Shown here piece by piece: positions 1 through 8,044 of a stretch of DNA of 24,131 nucleotides. The position numbers and the translations under genes were made by a program. The notes below the pieces were generated by a model, which was given only the letters and a program-made list of their open reading frames with translations, made no database searches and was not told the origin of the DNA. How positions within the stretch are numbered: position 1 is the first letter of the stretch; every line of letters begins with the position of its first letter. Location of the stretch: the NCBI GenBank assembly GCA_035654175.1, contig DASRXL010000021.1:1-24131 (forward strand), written 5' to 3'. This stretch comes from PNC22 sp035654175. Its GTDB lineage: Bacteria > Planctomycetota > Phycisphaerae > Phycisphaerales > UBA1924.

Positions 1-60
1 TCCAATGGAGCCCAGCCTTGCGCCCGGGCGTCCTTTTGGGAGGCTGATGGTCGAGAGCGT

Positions 61-1482
61 TCAGCGGTGCGGCGGGGCCGCAACGATCTGCCGGTACCGC
101 ACTGTCGCGAAATCGAAGTACGTCGCCAGCCCGCCGTGCACGTCGCCGGCGACGAAGACGTTCTGCGTCGCGTCGACCGCGATGCGGATCGGCCAGTCGG
201 TGGCGCCGGCGGGGCCCGCGAGGACCTGCCTCCACGCCAGCTGGCCGGCGGGTGTGTACTTGAGCGTGACGAAGTCCATGCTTTCGTTGGTGTTGAACCC
301 CCAGCCGGTCACGTAGGCGTTGCCGGCCTCGTCCACCGCGACGTCGCGTCCGCCGGCTTGGTCGTAGCCGCCCCGCTCGAGGCGGCGCCAGGCCTCCGTG
401 CCGTCCGCCTCATAGCGCAGCGTGACGATGTTCGTGACGCCGCCGCCGTCATCGATGTCGTCGCTCACTCCGCAGACAACGACCCCGCCTTCCGGGCTGA
501 GCGCCATGCCGCCCCGGTAGTTGCTGCCGCTCGCGTTGCCGTCGTGGTGCTGATCCCAGAGGATTGCGCCGTTGGGGCTGTATTGCGAGGTCCAGATGTG
601 GTTCAGGTCGCCGGGCGGCGCGATCTCGCCGAATGTATAGATCCGGCCCGCGTCGTCGATGGCGACGCGCCACCACGCGCTCCCGTTGGTCGCGCTCTCG
701 TGCTCGCGCTCCCACAGCAGGTTGCCGGCGGCGCTGTACTTCACAAGGTAGCCGAACGTGACGGGGTTGAACAGGTACGGCTGCGTGTAGCCCGCCACCA
801 CCGGATTGTCGTGCGTGTCGATCGCGACCGCATACCCGGCGTCCCAGCGATCCCCCGCCTTGCCGAGCGTGCGCGACCACAGGAGTGAGCCGCCGGGCGA
901 GTACTTGAGCAGCATCAGATCGAAGCCGGTTCCCGTCCACGTCGCGCCCGCGACGTACGCGTTGCCCGCGCTATCCAAGGCGATGTCGAGCGGCTGGCTG
1001 TTGTTCCCGCCGGGCAGCCGGTAGCGCTGCTCCCAGAGCAGGTTGCCCGCCGCGTCGTACTTCAGTGTCGCGGCGTCCACGGAGAACTCCGCGTCGCTCC
1101 GGTAGTCCGCCGACCTGCCCGTCACGAGCACATTGCCCGCGCTGTCCACCGCGAGCGCTTGCGCCGATGCGCTGTCGTTGACCCCGCCGAGGCCGTACCG
1201 GCGCACCCATTGCTGCCGCCCCGAATAGTCGTACTTGACCGTGGCGAAGTCGCTCGTCACGTCGTCCCGATACGAGAACCCCGCGACGTACAGACACCCC
1301 TCGCCGAGCGCGAGGTCGTGCAGCTCCTCCCAGTAGGAATAAGGACCGTTGTACCTCGCCAGCCACGTCCGCACCACGCCGGACGGCTGCGCCTCCGCTT
1401 CTTGATGGACGGAGCCCAGAAAGGCGGGCACGGCGACGCACAGGGTGCTCAGGCGGAGCTTCGGGATCCTCGCACGCGACAT
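61..1482 (-). CDS. Secreted SBBP-type beta-propeller protein without dockerin
   Basis: 473 residues. The ATG at 1482 was chosen because GGAGG lies 7 bases upstream and a signal peptide follows (basic start MSRARIPKLR, hydrophobic core, likely cut near EAEAQ, residue ~32). The open frame runs about 65 codons further upstream but that part is low-complexity and unlike a protein start. The mature part is eight repeats of about 55 residues, each with a core like AVDSAGNVLVTG (near residues 54, 109, 166, 218, 272, 325, 380, 433) followed by D..TLKYD.AGN.LW. This matches SBBP (seven-bladed beta-propeller type) repeats. The function of such exported propellers is generally unknown; binding is inferred. 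Unlike the next seven exported-protein genes it has no C-terminal dockerin: it ends at VAAPPHR, and I see no dockerin in any frame just downstream. It could be co-transcribed with the gene starting at 3031. Confidence 0.85.
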   Translation of the reverse strand: MSRARIPKLRLSTLCVAVPAFLGSVHQEAEAQPSGVVRTWLARYNGPYSYWEELHDLALGEGCLYVAGFSYRDDVTSDFATVKYDYSGRQQWVRRYGLGGVNDSASAQALAVDSAGNVLVTGRSADYRSDAEFSVDAATLKYDAAGNLLWEQRYRLPGGNNSQPLDIALDSAGNAYVAGATWTGTGFDLMLLKYSPGGSLLWSRTLGKAGDRWDAGYAVAIDTHDNPVVAGYTQPYLFNPVTFGYLVKYSAAGNLLWEREHESATNGSAWWRVAIDDAGRIYTFGEIAPPGDLNHIWTSQYSPNGAILWDQHHDGNASGSNYRGGMALSPEGGVVVCGVSDDIDDGGGVTNIVTLRYEADGTEAWRRLERGGYDQAGGRDVAVDEAGNAYVTGWGFNTNESMDFVTLKYTPAGQLAWRQVLAGPAGATDWPIRIAVDATQNVFVAGDVHGGLATYFDFATVRYRQIVAAPPHR

Positions 1483-1560
1483 GCGCTCGCCTCCGGGCTG
1501 TGTCCCCGCACAACGGGTTACAACCCCCGCGGCGGCCCCGCTATTCCCGGCGCGCAGAAC

Positions 1561-1584
1561 GGCGTGCTCGCTACCCGAGCCGCC
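1561..1584 (-). terminator. Possible hairpin terminator after the W-x-G propeller gene
   Basis: A stem of GGCG plus GCTCG (one bulged T at 1565) pairs with CGAGC plus CGCC around a 5-base loop. It lies about 50 bases past the stop at 1637 and before the start at 1482. There is no U-run, so it may be only a transcript-stabilising hairpin. Confidence 0.3.
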
Positions 1585-1636
1585 GACCCCTCCCCTCTGG
1601 TTGGCCGACCGCGGGGCGCCCTTCGCGGATTCCGCC

Positions 1637-3031
1637 TCAGCACCCGGCCGCCCACACATTGAGGAACGCCAGCACATCGCGGCTATCCACCACCCCGTTC
1701 CCGTCGAAGTCCGCGCCTGAGTCGTCCGACGCGAACGCGTTCAGGAATGCGAGCACGTCGAGGGTGTTCACGGACCCGTCGCCGTTGAAGTCCGCGCGGC
1801 AGCCCTCGCCGAGCAGGCGCTGGGTATGCGTGAAGCTGATGTCTCGCTGGCCGACGGCCCACACATCGCACCGGCCGAGGTCGTCCAGGCCGCGGAACCA
1901 GCCGAACTCGGGGCCGGCCGGATCGCTGAAGACCTGCCGCCACTCCGCCCCGTCGAAGTGCATGAGGAGAGGACGAGCCTCGTCCGGCGGACGCTCGACC
2001 GTGTACGTCCCCGCGGCCCAAACGTCGTTGCTGGACACCATCGTGACGACCTCGATCTGCACGCCGCCCTGGTCAAAGGAGGGCGCGGGGAACCGCTGCC
2101 ACGTCTCGCCGTCGAAGTGCACGAACAAGGGCTCCGAGGGCCTGTCGCCGTACACGATCTCGCCGACGACCCACAGGTCGTCCGGCGCAAGCGCGTCCAT
2201 GTCGCGCAGCCAGGTCTGCAGGCCGATGGAGGGGATCACGTCCAGCACCTCCCACGACGAGCCGTCCCAGCGCACGACGTAGGGCTGGTCGGCGGGGCCG
2301 AAGCCGTTGCCGCTGTGCCCGCCGATGCCCAGGATGTGGTCCGGCGCGAACACCTCGATCTCGCGCAGCCGGTGCTCGTCGATGCTCACGATCGGCGTCG
2401 GCGGCAGCTCCACCCACTCCGACCCGTCCCACGCCAGCACGGTCCCGACGGTGGCGACCTGCGGGTTGGCCGGCTCGACGCGGAAGCCGCAGGCCCACAC
2501 CCGCCCCGGTCCCAGCGAATCGAGATTGAGGATGTACGCCCCCGTCCCGCCCTCGGGCGTCAGCGGCGTGGGCGTGACCTCCCACTCCGAGCCGTCCCAG
2601 CGCATGGCGAGGTACTGCTGCCCCGGGAAGCCGTCGCGCCCGATGATGTACTGCGTGCCGCCCGCCCACACCTCCTCGGGGGTGATGGCCTCCACGTTCC
2701 AGAGCGATGCGGATGTGCCGCCCGGGAAGCCCAGCCCGGGGCTGGGGCTCGGGACGTGTACCCACTGGTTCCCGTCCCAGCGCAGCGTGAGCGTGAGCCA
2801 GTCGCGGACCCCGTCGTGGAGCTCGGCGTACTCGCCGACGGCCCAAGTGTCGGTTTCCGAAAGAGCCGAGACGGCTCGGAGGATCTGAAGATCCCCCGGC
2901 GTGGGGGCGTCGATGAAGCGCCACCCGTCGCAGACGTCTTGCGCAGCGGAGGGAAAGGCCGCTGCCGCGAGCGCCAGACTCGCGGCGGGCGCGAGCCAGA
3001 TCCTTTGTGCCATCATGCATGAAGCACGCAC
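1637..3031 (-). CDS. Secreted W-x-G repeat beta-propeller with GC-type dockerin
   Basis: 464 residues from a GTG at 3031. GGAAGGAG sits 6 bases upstream of this GTG, whereas the ATGs at 3016 and 3013 are about 20 bases from it, so the GTG start is preferred. The signal peptide core is WLAPAASLALAAAAF, cut near PSAAQ (residue ~31). Seven repeats each carry a VWAVG-like strand (near residues 63, 121, 178, 233, 286, 337, 389); most are paired with a segment like RWDGSEW (near 84, 144, 200, 254). Seven units fit a seven-bladed propeller. Residues ~411-464 are a two-repeat dockerin-like domain: loops DFNGDGSVNTLD and DFDGNGVVDSRD, each followed by VLAFLN, ending AAGC. A Cys at 411 precedes the first loop. 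Role inferred: exported binding or display protein carried or sorted by its dockerin tail. Confidence 0.85.
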   Translation of the reverse strand: MRASCMMAQRIWLAPAASLALAAAAFPSAAQDVCDGWRFIDAPTPGDLQILRAVSALSETDTWAVGEYAELHDGVRDWLTLTLRWDGNQWVHVPSPSPGLGFPGGTSASLWNVEAITPEEVWAGGTQYIIGRDGFPGQQYLAMRWDGSEWEVTPTPLTPEGGTGAYILNLDSLGPGRVWACGFRVEPANPQVATVGTVLAWDGSEWVELPPTPIVSIDEHRLREIEVFAPDHILGIGGHSGNGFGPADQPYVVRWDGSSWEVLDVIPSIGLQTWLRDMDALAPDDLWVVGEIVYGDRPSEPLFVHFDGETWQRFPAPSFDQGGVQIEVVTMVSSNDVWAAGTYTVERPPDEARPLLMHFDGAEWRQVFSDPAGPEFGWFRGLDDLGRCDVWAVGQRDISFTHTQRLLGEGCRADFNGDGSVNTLDVLAFLNAFASDDSGADFDGNGVVDSRDVLAFLNVWAAGC

Positions 3032-3236
3032 GAAACGCTCCTTCCACGCGCGAGGTCGCCCCGACGGACAGCGAACCGCGTGACCATCTATTCGGGGGCT
3101 CGGGCACCGCTCGCCGACGCGGCCGCCTCCTCCAGGAGCGGCCTCACCATCAGTGTGCCACCGCGGGCGCGCGATGCAAGGCGAGCCCCGCATACGCACT
3201 TTCCTGAGGGGCCGACACCGGCGGTAACCCTCCGCC

Positions 3237-5933
3237 TCAGCACCCCGCGGCCCAGACATTCAAGAATGCCAGCACGTCCAGCGTGTTGACGACGCCGTCC
3301 TCATTAAAGTCCGCTTCGTCGCTCCCAACGACCCAGACGTTCAGGAACGCGAGCACGTCACGCGTATCCAGCGAGCCGTCGCTGTTGAAGTCGGCGGCGC
3401 AGAACTGTTCGAAGCAGCCGCCCGTCTCCGGCTGCTCGTAGAGCTGCGCGACATCCTGGGCCGAAAGCGCTTCGTCATCCAGCCTGACCTCGTCGAGGTA
3501 CCCCCTGAAGAAGTCGGCGCCGGCGCGGACGCCGATGCGCAGATCCGCGGCCGGACGCATCGCGCCGCCTTGGCCCCTCGGATCTCCCGTGTACACCGGC
3601 ACGCCGTCCACGTAGATCGTGATCCCCGTGGGCGAGAGCCGCTCGACCGTCGCCGCGACGTGGTGCCACTGCGAATCCGCCAGGTTCGGCGCACCGGCCG
3701 CCACGTGGACGCTGCTCCCGGCCCCGTCCGAGATCGTCAGCTCGGGCACCGCGCCCCCGAGCCGCAGCGTGTAGCCGCCGGCCGCATCGCTGTGAGAGAC
3801 GATGGTCCCCGACAGCGCGGAGGTCTGGATCCACGCGGAGATGGAGAAGTCACCGTCGTCCACCCACAGCTCGGAGCCGCCGATCACGCGGACTCTCGAG
3901 CCGACGCCGTCGAAACCCAGCGCGCCGTTCACGCGCCCCGCCGTCCAAACGGGGGTGCCGCCGCTCTGCACGCCGTGCAGACCCGACGCGCGCTCGCCCA
4001 CAACCGACCCGCTGGCCTGGTCCATCGACCAGAGGGCCACCGGCGGCGCTGGAGAGTCCTCGCACGGCGGGCCGACTGTGAGTCCTACGCCGCAGCGCAG
4101 GCAGAAGCGATCGTCGGGCCCCAACTGGCCGTCGAGATCGAGATCGGCCACGGCGCCGAACTCGTCGATAACGACCGGCACTCCGAGGCTGGTCAGCGGG
4201 ATGTTGCCCGAGCCATCGGTGACGATGAGCTCCGGGCCGGTGTCGGTCCAGTCGGCGAGGCGCGAGCCGCCGCGCGTGAGGCCGTCGTCCTGGCTCAGGT
4301 AGATGGCGACCGGTGTGCTCGGCGGGAGACCGCTGCCGGTGACGTACACCGGTTCACCATATTTCGCGCGAGTGATCTGCTGGCCGGAGGAGTTCGTGAG
4401 CCTCACGCCCGACTCTTCGGTGCAGAAGAGCACGTCGGGGATGGGGTAGCCGCAGTCGGGCTCGCCCGAGAGGGGGTTGCCCTCGGCGTCGGTGATGGAG
4501 GGTGCGAGTGTGAGCGTCCAGTTCCCGCTCGGCCACGCGGGGCTGGCGGCGATGGAGAGCACCCGGTTGTGGTCGCTGCGCGAGAAGGCGAGTGTGACGG
4601 TCGGCGGGAGCGGGGGGGAGATCGTGATGTCGGATGCGCCGATCGGCGCCATCGGCTCGCTGAAGTGGATCTTGAGCGCGCCCGCCCCGTTCCCGGACTG
4701 GAGCTCCGAATCATCGACGGAAACGACATACGGGCAGAGGTTGTCCTGCTCGAGCTCGCAGACGAGAGGGTGCTCGCAGGGGTCGATGCACGGCATGGTG
4801 CCCGCTTCGAAGCCGTTCTGGCTGAAGACCGTCCACGCGCCGACGAACGGGGATGGCGACCCGATGTCGCTCAGCACCACCTTGAAGTCGAGAACCTGCG
4901 GTGCGAGAAGGACGTCCGCGGGCAAGGCCGCCAGCAACTGCCAGTTGAACCCGTTCCACCGCTCGATCGACGCGATGACGGTCGGATCGCTCCCTCCGGG
5001 GTAGAGGAGATCGAACGTGACGCGGTAGTCCGCCCCGCACAGCGCCGGATCGCCCGTGAACGGGTCCATATCCGTGTTCAGCGGGGTGTCGAACCGCCGG
5101 TTCCCCACGAACGCCTGATCGACCAGATTCACCGTGGAGCCTTGGCGCATAGTCACGCGGCAGCGGAGGAAGGCGCCCGCCCACTGGCCGAGCTTGAACT
5201 CGCCGATGGCGCCGCAATCAGACTCGGTGCACGACACGCGCCCCGCGACCGCCCCCTTGTGCTGCGGCACGACCCGCCATACATATTCGACCTTGGCGTC
5301 CTTGCCCTTGAGCGTGTTCGCGATCGGCCCCCAATCGCACTGCGTCACGATGGCGTTCGGGTCCGGCGTGGGCGAGGAAACCGTGGCGAAGTAGTCCCCC
5401 ACCGCGCGAGTGTCCCACACGTCGTCTTCCTCGCTGAAGTGCAGCTCGATGTCGATCGGGTTGCAGTAATTGCCTTCCACGAACCAATCTTCCCAGATCA
5501 GCGTGTGCGGCTGATACCAGCGACAGTCCGAGGAGTAGGTGGTCAGGCACCCGGTGTCCGCACACTTCTTCTTCGCGTGGCGGACCGACCAGTCGTTCAC
5601 CGTCCCGGATTGGGTGTGCTGCCCGCTGAAGTGCACCGGCTCGCCCGACCATTGCATCCGGAGCTCGCCCTCGCCCCCGAAGGGATCGCCGTCGCGCCGG
5701 AAGTAGACCCGCTCCACGAAAAGTTGGCGCACGTAGAGCTGCCCGGAGGCCATGCGCATGCCGTGCGATGTGGCGGGCGCGACCGGAGCCTCGCCGATGC
5801 CGGACACGCGGGCACCGTCGGCCGGCGCATGACCCGGTGAGGCGGCCGCCGCGGCGCCGGCGATCGACAGCACAATGGCGAGCGTCCAGGGGCGATGCAC
5901 AACCGACGCGAATCGGTGAAGGACCCGCGACAT
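3237..5933 (-). CDS. Secreted multidomain protein: Ig-like, LamG and GC-type dockerin
   Basis: 898 residues. The ATG at 5933 has a good ribosome site (GAGAGGAGAG, about 5 bases away) and a signal peptide (hydrophobic residues ~16-31, AAAAAS). Residues ~60-300 are a Cys-rich region I do not recognise. Residues ~400-490 look like an SbsA/Big_5-type Ig-like domain (VDDSELQ, IHFSEPM, LTLAPSITDAEGNPLSG). Residues ~510-600 may be a second beta-sandwich. Residues ~632-832 are a concanavalin-A-like LamG/pentraxin fold (ALWSMDQ start, GDFSISAWIQT, QWHHVAATV, ITIYVDG, GYLDEVRL), usually a carbohydrate- or protein-binding jelly roll. Residues ~845-898 are a dockerin-like pair (DFNSDGSLDTRD, DFNEDGVVNTLD) ending AAGC. 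A role in surface adhesion or glycan binding is inferred. No catalytic residues were recognised. Confidence 0.85.
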   Translation of the reverse strand: MSRVLHRFASVVHRPWTLAIVLSIAGAAAAASPGHAPADGARVSGIGEAPVAPATSHGMRMASGQLYVRQLFVERVYFRRDGDPFGGEGELRMQWSGEPVHFSGQHTQSGTVNDWSVRHAKKKCADTGCLTTYSSDCRWYQPHTLIWEDWFVEGNYCNPIDIELHFSEEDDVWDTRAVGDYFATVSSPTPDPNAIVTQCDWGPIANTLKGKDAKVEYVWRVVPQHKGAVAGRVSCTESDCGAIGEFKLGQWAGAFLRCRVTMRQGSTVNLVDQAFVGNRRFDTPLNTDMDPFTGDPALCGADYRVTFDLLYPGGSDPTVIASIERWNGFNWQLLAALPADVLLAPQVLDFKVVLSDIGSPSPFVGAWTVFSQNGFEAGTMPCIDPCEHPLVCELEQDNLCPYVVSVDDSELQSGNGAGALKIHFSEPMAPIGASDITISPPLPPTVTLAFSRSDHNRVLSIAASPAWPSGNWTLTLAPSITDAEGNPLSGEPDCGYPIPDVLFCTEESGVRLTNSSGQQITRAKYGEPVYVTGSGLPPSTPVAIYLSQDDGLTRGGSRLADWTDTGPELIVTDGSGNIPLTSLGVPVVIDEFGAVADLDLDGQLGPDDRFCLRCGVGLTVGPPCEDSPAPPVALWSMDQASGSVVGERASGLHGVQSGGTPVWTAGRVNGALGFDGVGSRVRVIGGSELWVDDGDFSISAWIQTSALSGTIVSHSDAAGGYTLRLGGAVPELTISDGAGSSVHVAAGAPNLADSQWHHVAATVERLSPTGITIYVDGVPVYTGDPRGQGGAMRPAADLRIGVRAGADFFRGYLDEVRLDDEALSAQDVAQLYEQPETGGCFEQFCAADFNSDGSLDTRDVLAFLNVWVVGSDEADFNEDGVVNTLDVLAFLNVWAAGC

Positions 5934-6357
5934 GATGACTCTCCTCTCGGGTGGGCGTGGCTGAAGGGCCGCCTCACGGTGTGCCGGAATCGACACGCAG
6001 CTCGGCGCGATCGCGCCGGCGACATCGGCGAGTCTATCCGGAAACACTGTTGCGCACAATGGTCCGCGCGCTTTCGCCCGCTCGGGAGCCGGCGGTGAGT
6101 ATCGCGATCCGCGCCCGCGCGCCGATCGACCACCGCCGCCTTCGCTCTTGCGCTGGGCGAGGATCGCCGTCCAAAGCCAACCCGGGGACCTCACAACGCC
6201 CCGGCGCAATGCGTTCCTGGCCCTTTACCTCCTTGTGCCGATTCTTCTGCCCTTCCACGCGCCGTTCTCGCATACCTGAGCGCATCCAGCTCTCGCCGCG
6301 CCCGTGAGGACGCATCACGCCAATCCGTTACGACCTCGCTGCACCAAGGAGATACGC
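5934..6357. other. Divergent intergenic region (424 bp)
   Basis: This separates the minus-strand LamG gene from the plus-strand FG-GAP gene. It should hold both promoters. Open frames crossing it (for example 6034-6318 minus) are Arg/Gly-rich and lack ribosome sites, so I regard it as non-coding. A weak promoter-like pair for the minus gene is listed separately; I found no convincing one for the plus gene. Confidence 0.6.
6031..6059 (-). promoter_or_regulatory. Weak promoter-like pair for the LamG/dockerin gene
   Basis: On the minus strand TTGTGC and TAGACT are 17 bases apart. The match to sigma-70 consensus is 3/6 and 4/6. It would give a leader of about 90-100 bases to the ATG at 5933. A chance match is quite possible in a 424-bp region. 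Confidence 0.2.
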
Positions 6358-7815
6358 ATGCGCTGCGCACTTGCCGCCATCCTGTTCGCCGCCCTCGGCG
6401 CCGCCGCACACGCTCAATGCACCGACACCGAGTTGGCCAGGATCACCGATCCCAACGGCGAGTTCGGGCGCGACCAGTTCGGCCGCTCGGTCTCCCTCTC
6501 GGGCGACGGCCTGCTCATCGGGGAGCCCGGCCAGAGCCGCGCCCATGTCTTCCGGCTCGGTGATGCCGGCTGGTCGCACGAGCAGGTGATCGTCCAGCAC
6601 ACCGACGACACGCTGGACTTCGGCACGAGCGTCGCCCTGCAGGGCGGCCTCGCCGTCATCGGCGCCTCTGTGGACTACGACACCTGCAACGACCCCGACG
6701 ACTGCACCCAGGGCGCCGCCTGGGTCTTCAGGCACAACGGCGCCTTCTGGCAACAGGAGGCACGCCTCCCGCCGCCGTTCTACATCGATTCCTTCGGCTT
6801 CTACGGCCAGGTCGTCGCCCTCGACGGGACCACCGCCATGGTCGCGGCCCCGAGGAGCCTCAACGGCGTCGTCGTCCCGTACCGCTTCGACGGCACGCAG
6901 TGGGAGCGCTTCCAGCCGCTCGAGGCCTCCGACGGCATGGAGGGCGACAACTTCGGCGCGGCGGTTGCCGTCGACGTGCCGCACGCCGTCGTCGGCGCGC
7001 CGAACTCCGACGGCGCCGGCGAGCGCTCGGGCTCGGCATACGTCTTCGAGCGCAACCGGTTCCTCAACTGGGTGCAGGTGTCGCGCCTCGCGCCCACCGA
7101 CCTCGGCCCCGACGACCGCTTCGGCTCCGCCGTCGCGATCCGAGGCGATCTGATCGCCGTCGGCGCCCCCGGCCCGGGCATCAACTTCCCCACCCACACC
7201 GGCGCGGTCTACCTGTACGGCCCGCGCTCGGGCGGCTGGTCCCTGCTCGAGAAGCTCGTCCCCGGCGACGCCCAGCTCGGCGACGCCTTCGGCTACAGCG
7301 TCTCCATCCCGCGCGAGGACATCATCGTGGTCGGCGCGCTCACGGCCGCCGCCAACGGCCACAGCGCGGGCGCCGCGTACGTCTTCAGGAAGATCGGCGC
7401 CGAGTGGGTGGAGCAGGCCCGCCTCACCGCCTCCGACCCCGCCGATGACCAGTTCTTCGGCATCTCCGCCTCCGCCGATGGCGAGCTCGCCGCGATCGGC
7501 GCGCCGGAAACCTTCAACGGCGGCGGCGGGGCCGCGTACGCCTTCGGTGGCATCTCCGACTGCAACGGCAACGGCACGCTCGACCTGTGCGACGTCGCCG
7601 CCGGTTCCTCCGACGACCTCGACGGAGACGGCGTGCCCGACGAGTGTGAGTGCCGCGCCGACTTCAACGGCGACGGGCAGGTCAACACCCAGGACGTCAT
7701 CGCCTTCCTCAACGCCTGGAACGCCGACGACTCCGCCGCCGATTTCAACGGCGACGGCCAGATCAACACCCAGGACGTCATCGCCTTCCTGAACGCCTGG
7801 AACATCGGCTGCTAG
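6358..7815 (+). CDS. Secreted FG-GAP seven-bladed propeller with GC-type dockerin
   Basis: 485 residues. The ATG at 6358 follows AAGGAG at 6-base spacing, and the signal peptide MRCALAAILFAALGAAAHAQ is cut at about residue 20. Seven FG-GAP-like blades follow (start residues near 41, 88, 146, 199, 255, 311, 366), each with a pattern such as FGSAVAIRGDLIAVGAPG then GAVYLYG. This is the integrin-type FG-GAP propeller fold. Residues ~401-431 form a Cys- and Asp-rich calcium-binding stretch (DCNGNGTLDLCDVA, DDLDGDGVPDECE), as in thrombospondin type 3-like linkers. Residues ~432-485 are a two-repeat dockerin ending IGC. The two dockerin halves are nearly identical at DNA level (see repeat). It stands alone on the plus strand, convergent with the protease gene. 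Ligand unknown. Confidence 0.87.
   Translation: MRCALAAILFAALGAAAHAQCTDTELARITDPNGEFGRDQFGRSVSLSGDGLLIGEPGQSRAHVFRLGDAGWSHEQVIVQHTDDTLDFGTSVALQGGLAVIGASVDYDTCNDPDDCTQGAAWVFRHNGAFWQQEARLPPPFYIDSFGFYGQVVALDGTTAMVAAPRSLNGVVVPYRFDGTQWERFQPLEASDGMEGDNFGAAVAVDVPHAVVGAPNSDGAGERSGSAYVFERNRFLNWVQVSRLAPTDLGPDDRFGSAVAIRGDLIAVGAPGPGINFPTHTGAVYLYGPRSGGWSLLEKLVPGDAQLGDAFGYSVSIPREDIIVVGALTAAANGHSAGAAYVFRKIGAEWVEQARLTASDPADDQFFGISASADGELAAIGAPETFNGGGGAAYAFGGISDCNGNGTLDLCDVAAGSSDDLDGDGVPDECECRADFNGDGQVNTQDVIAFLNAWNADDSAADFNGDGQINTQDVIAFLNAWNIGC
7660..7803 (+). repeat. Near-identical tandem dockerin half-repeats, 81-bp period
   Basis: The units start at 7660 and 7741. Over their first 63 bases I count four differences (at codons 1, 6, 8 and 17), three of them silent. 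This suggests recent duplication or conversion inside the dockerin of the FG-GAP gene. Confidence 0.85.
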
Positions 7816-7982
7816 CGCCCGCCCCGCGACACGATGGCAGCGAGCGACCCGCCGCTGCGCTCTCCTCCGGGAGAGAGATCGCCAGAGCCGTGCCCGGCCC
7901 CGGGAATGCGCGCCATCCAGGGATCGGTGAATCCGAGAGCACGGTCGCCCGCGTCGCGTGAGTGCGGCGCGGGGAGAGAGGG

Positions 7983-8016
7983 GCGGTCCGCCGGCCGGGG
8001 AGAGCCGGCGGACCGC
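7983..8016. terminator. Strong hairpin between convergent genes, likely bidirectional terminator
   Basis: Perfect 13-bp inverted repeat (7983-7995 with 8004-8016) around an 8-base loop, lying between the stops of the FG-GAP gene (7815) and the protease gene (8045). No clear U-run on either side, as is common in very GC-rich genomes. The position makes a shared terminator the best reading. Confidence 0.7.
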
Positions 8017-8044
8017 ATCCTTCTGCCTCGGCGCAGCCGGGACG

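Noticed and set aside
1..60. Possible missing dockerin for the SBBP protein just past its stop
   Set aside because: I translated the minus strand of this stretch in the available frames and saw no calcium-loop motif, so there is no sign of a frameshifted tail.
3220..3236. 5-bp hairpin directly after the LamG gene stop
   Set aside because: The stem is short, with a 7-base loop and no U-run; such matches are common in GC-rich sequence.
3570..5840. Plus-strand open frame of 756 codons opposite the LamG/dockerin gene
   Set aside because: Biased Arg/Val/Ala/Glu composition without domain or ribosome site; the minus strand encodes recognisable domains over the same span.
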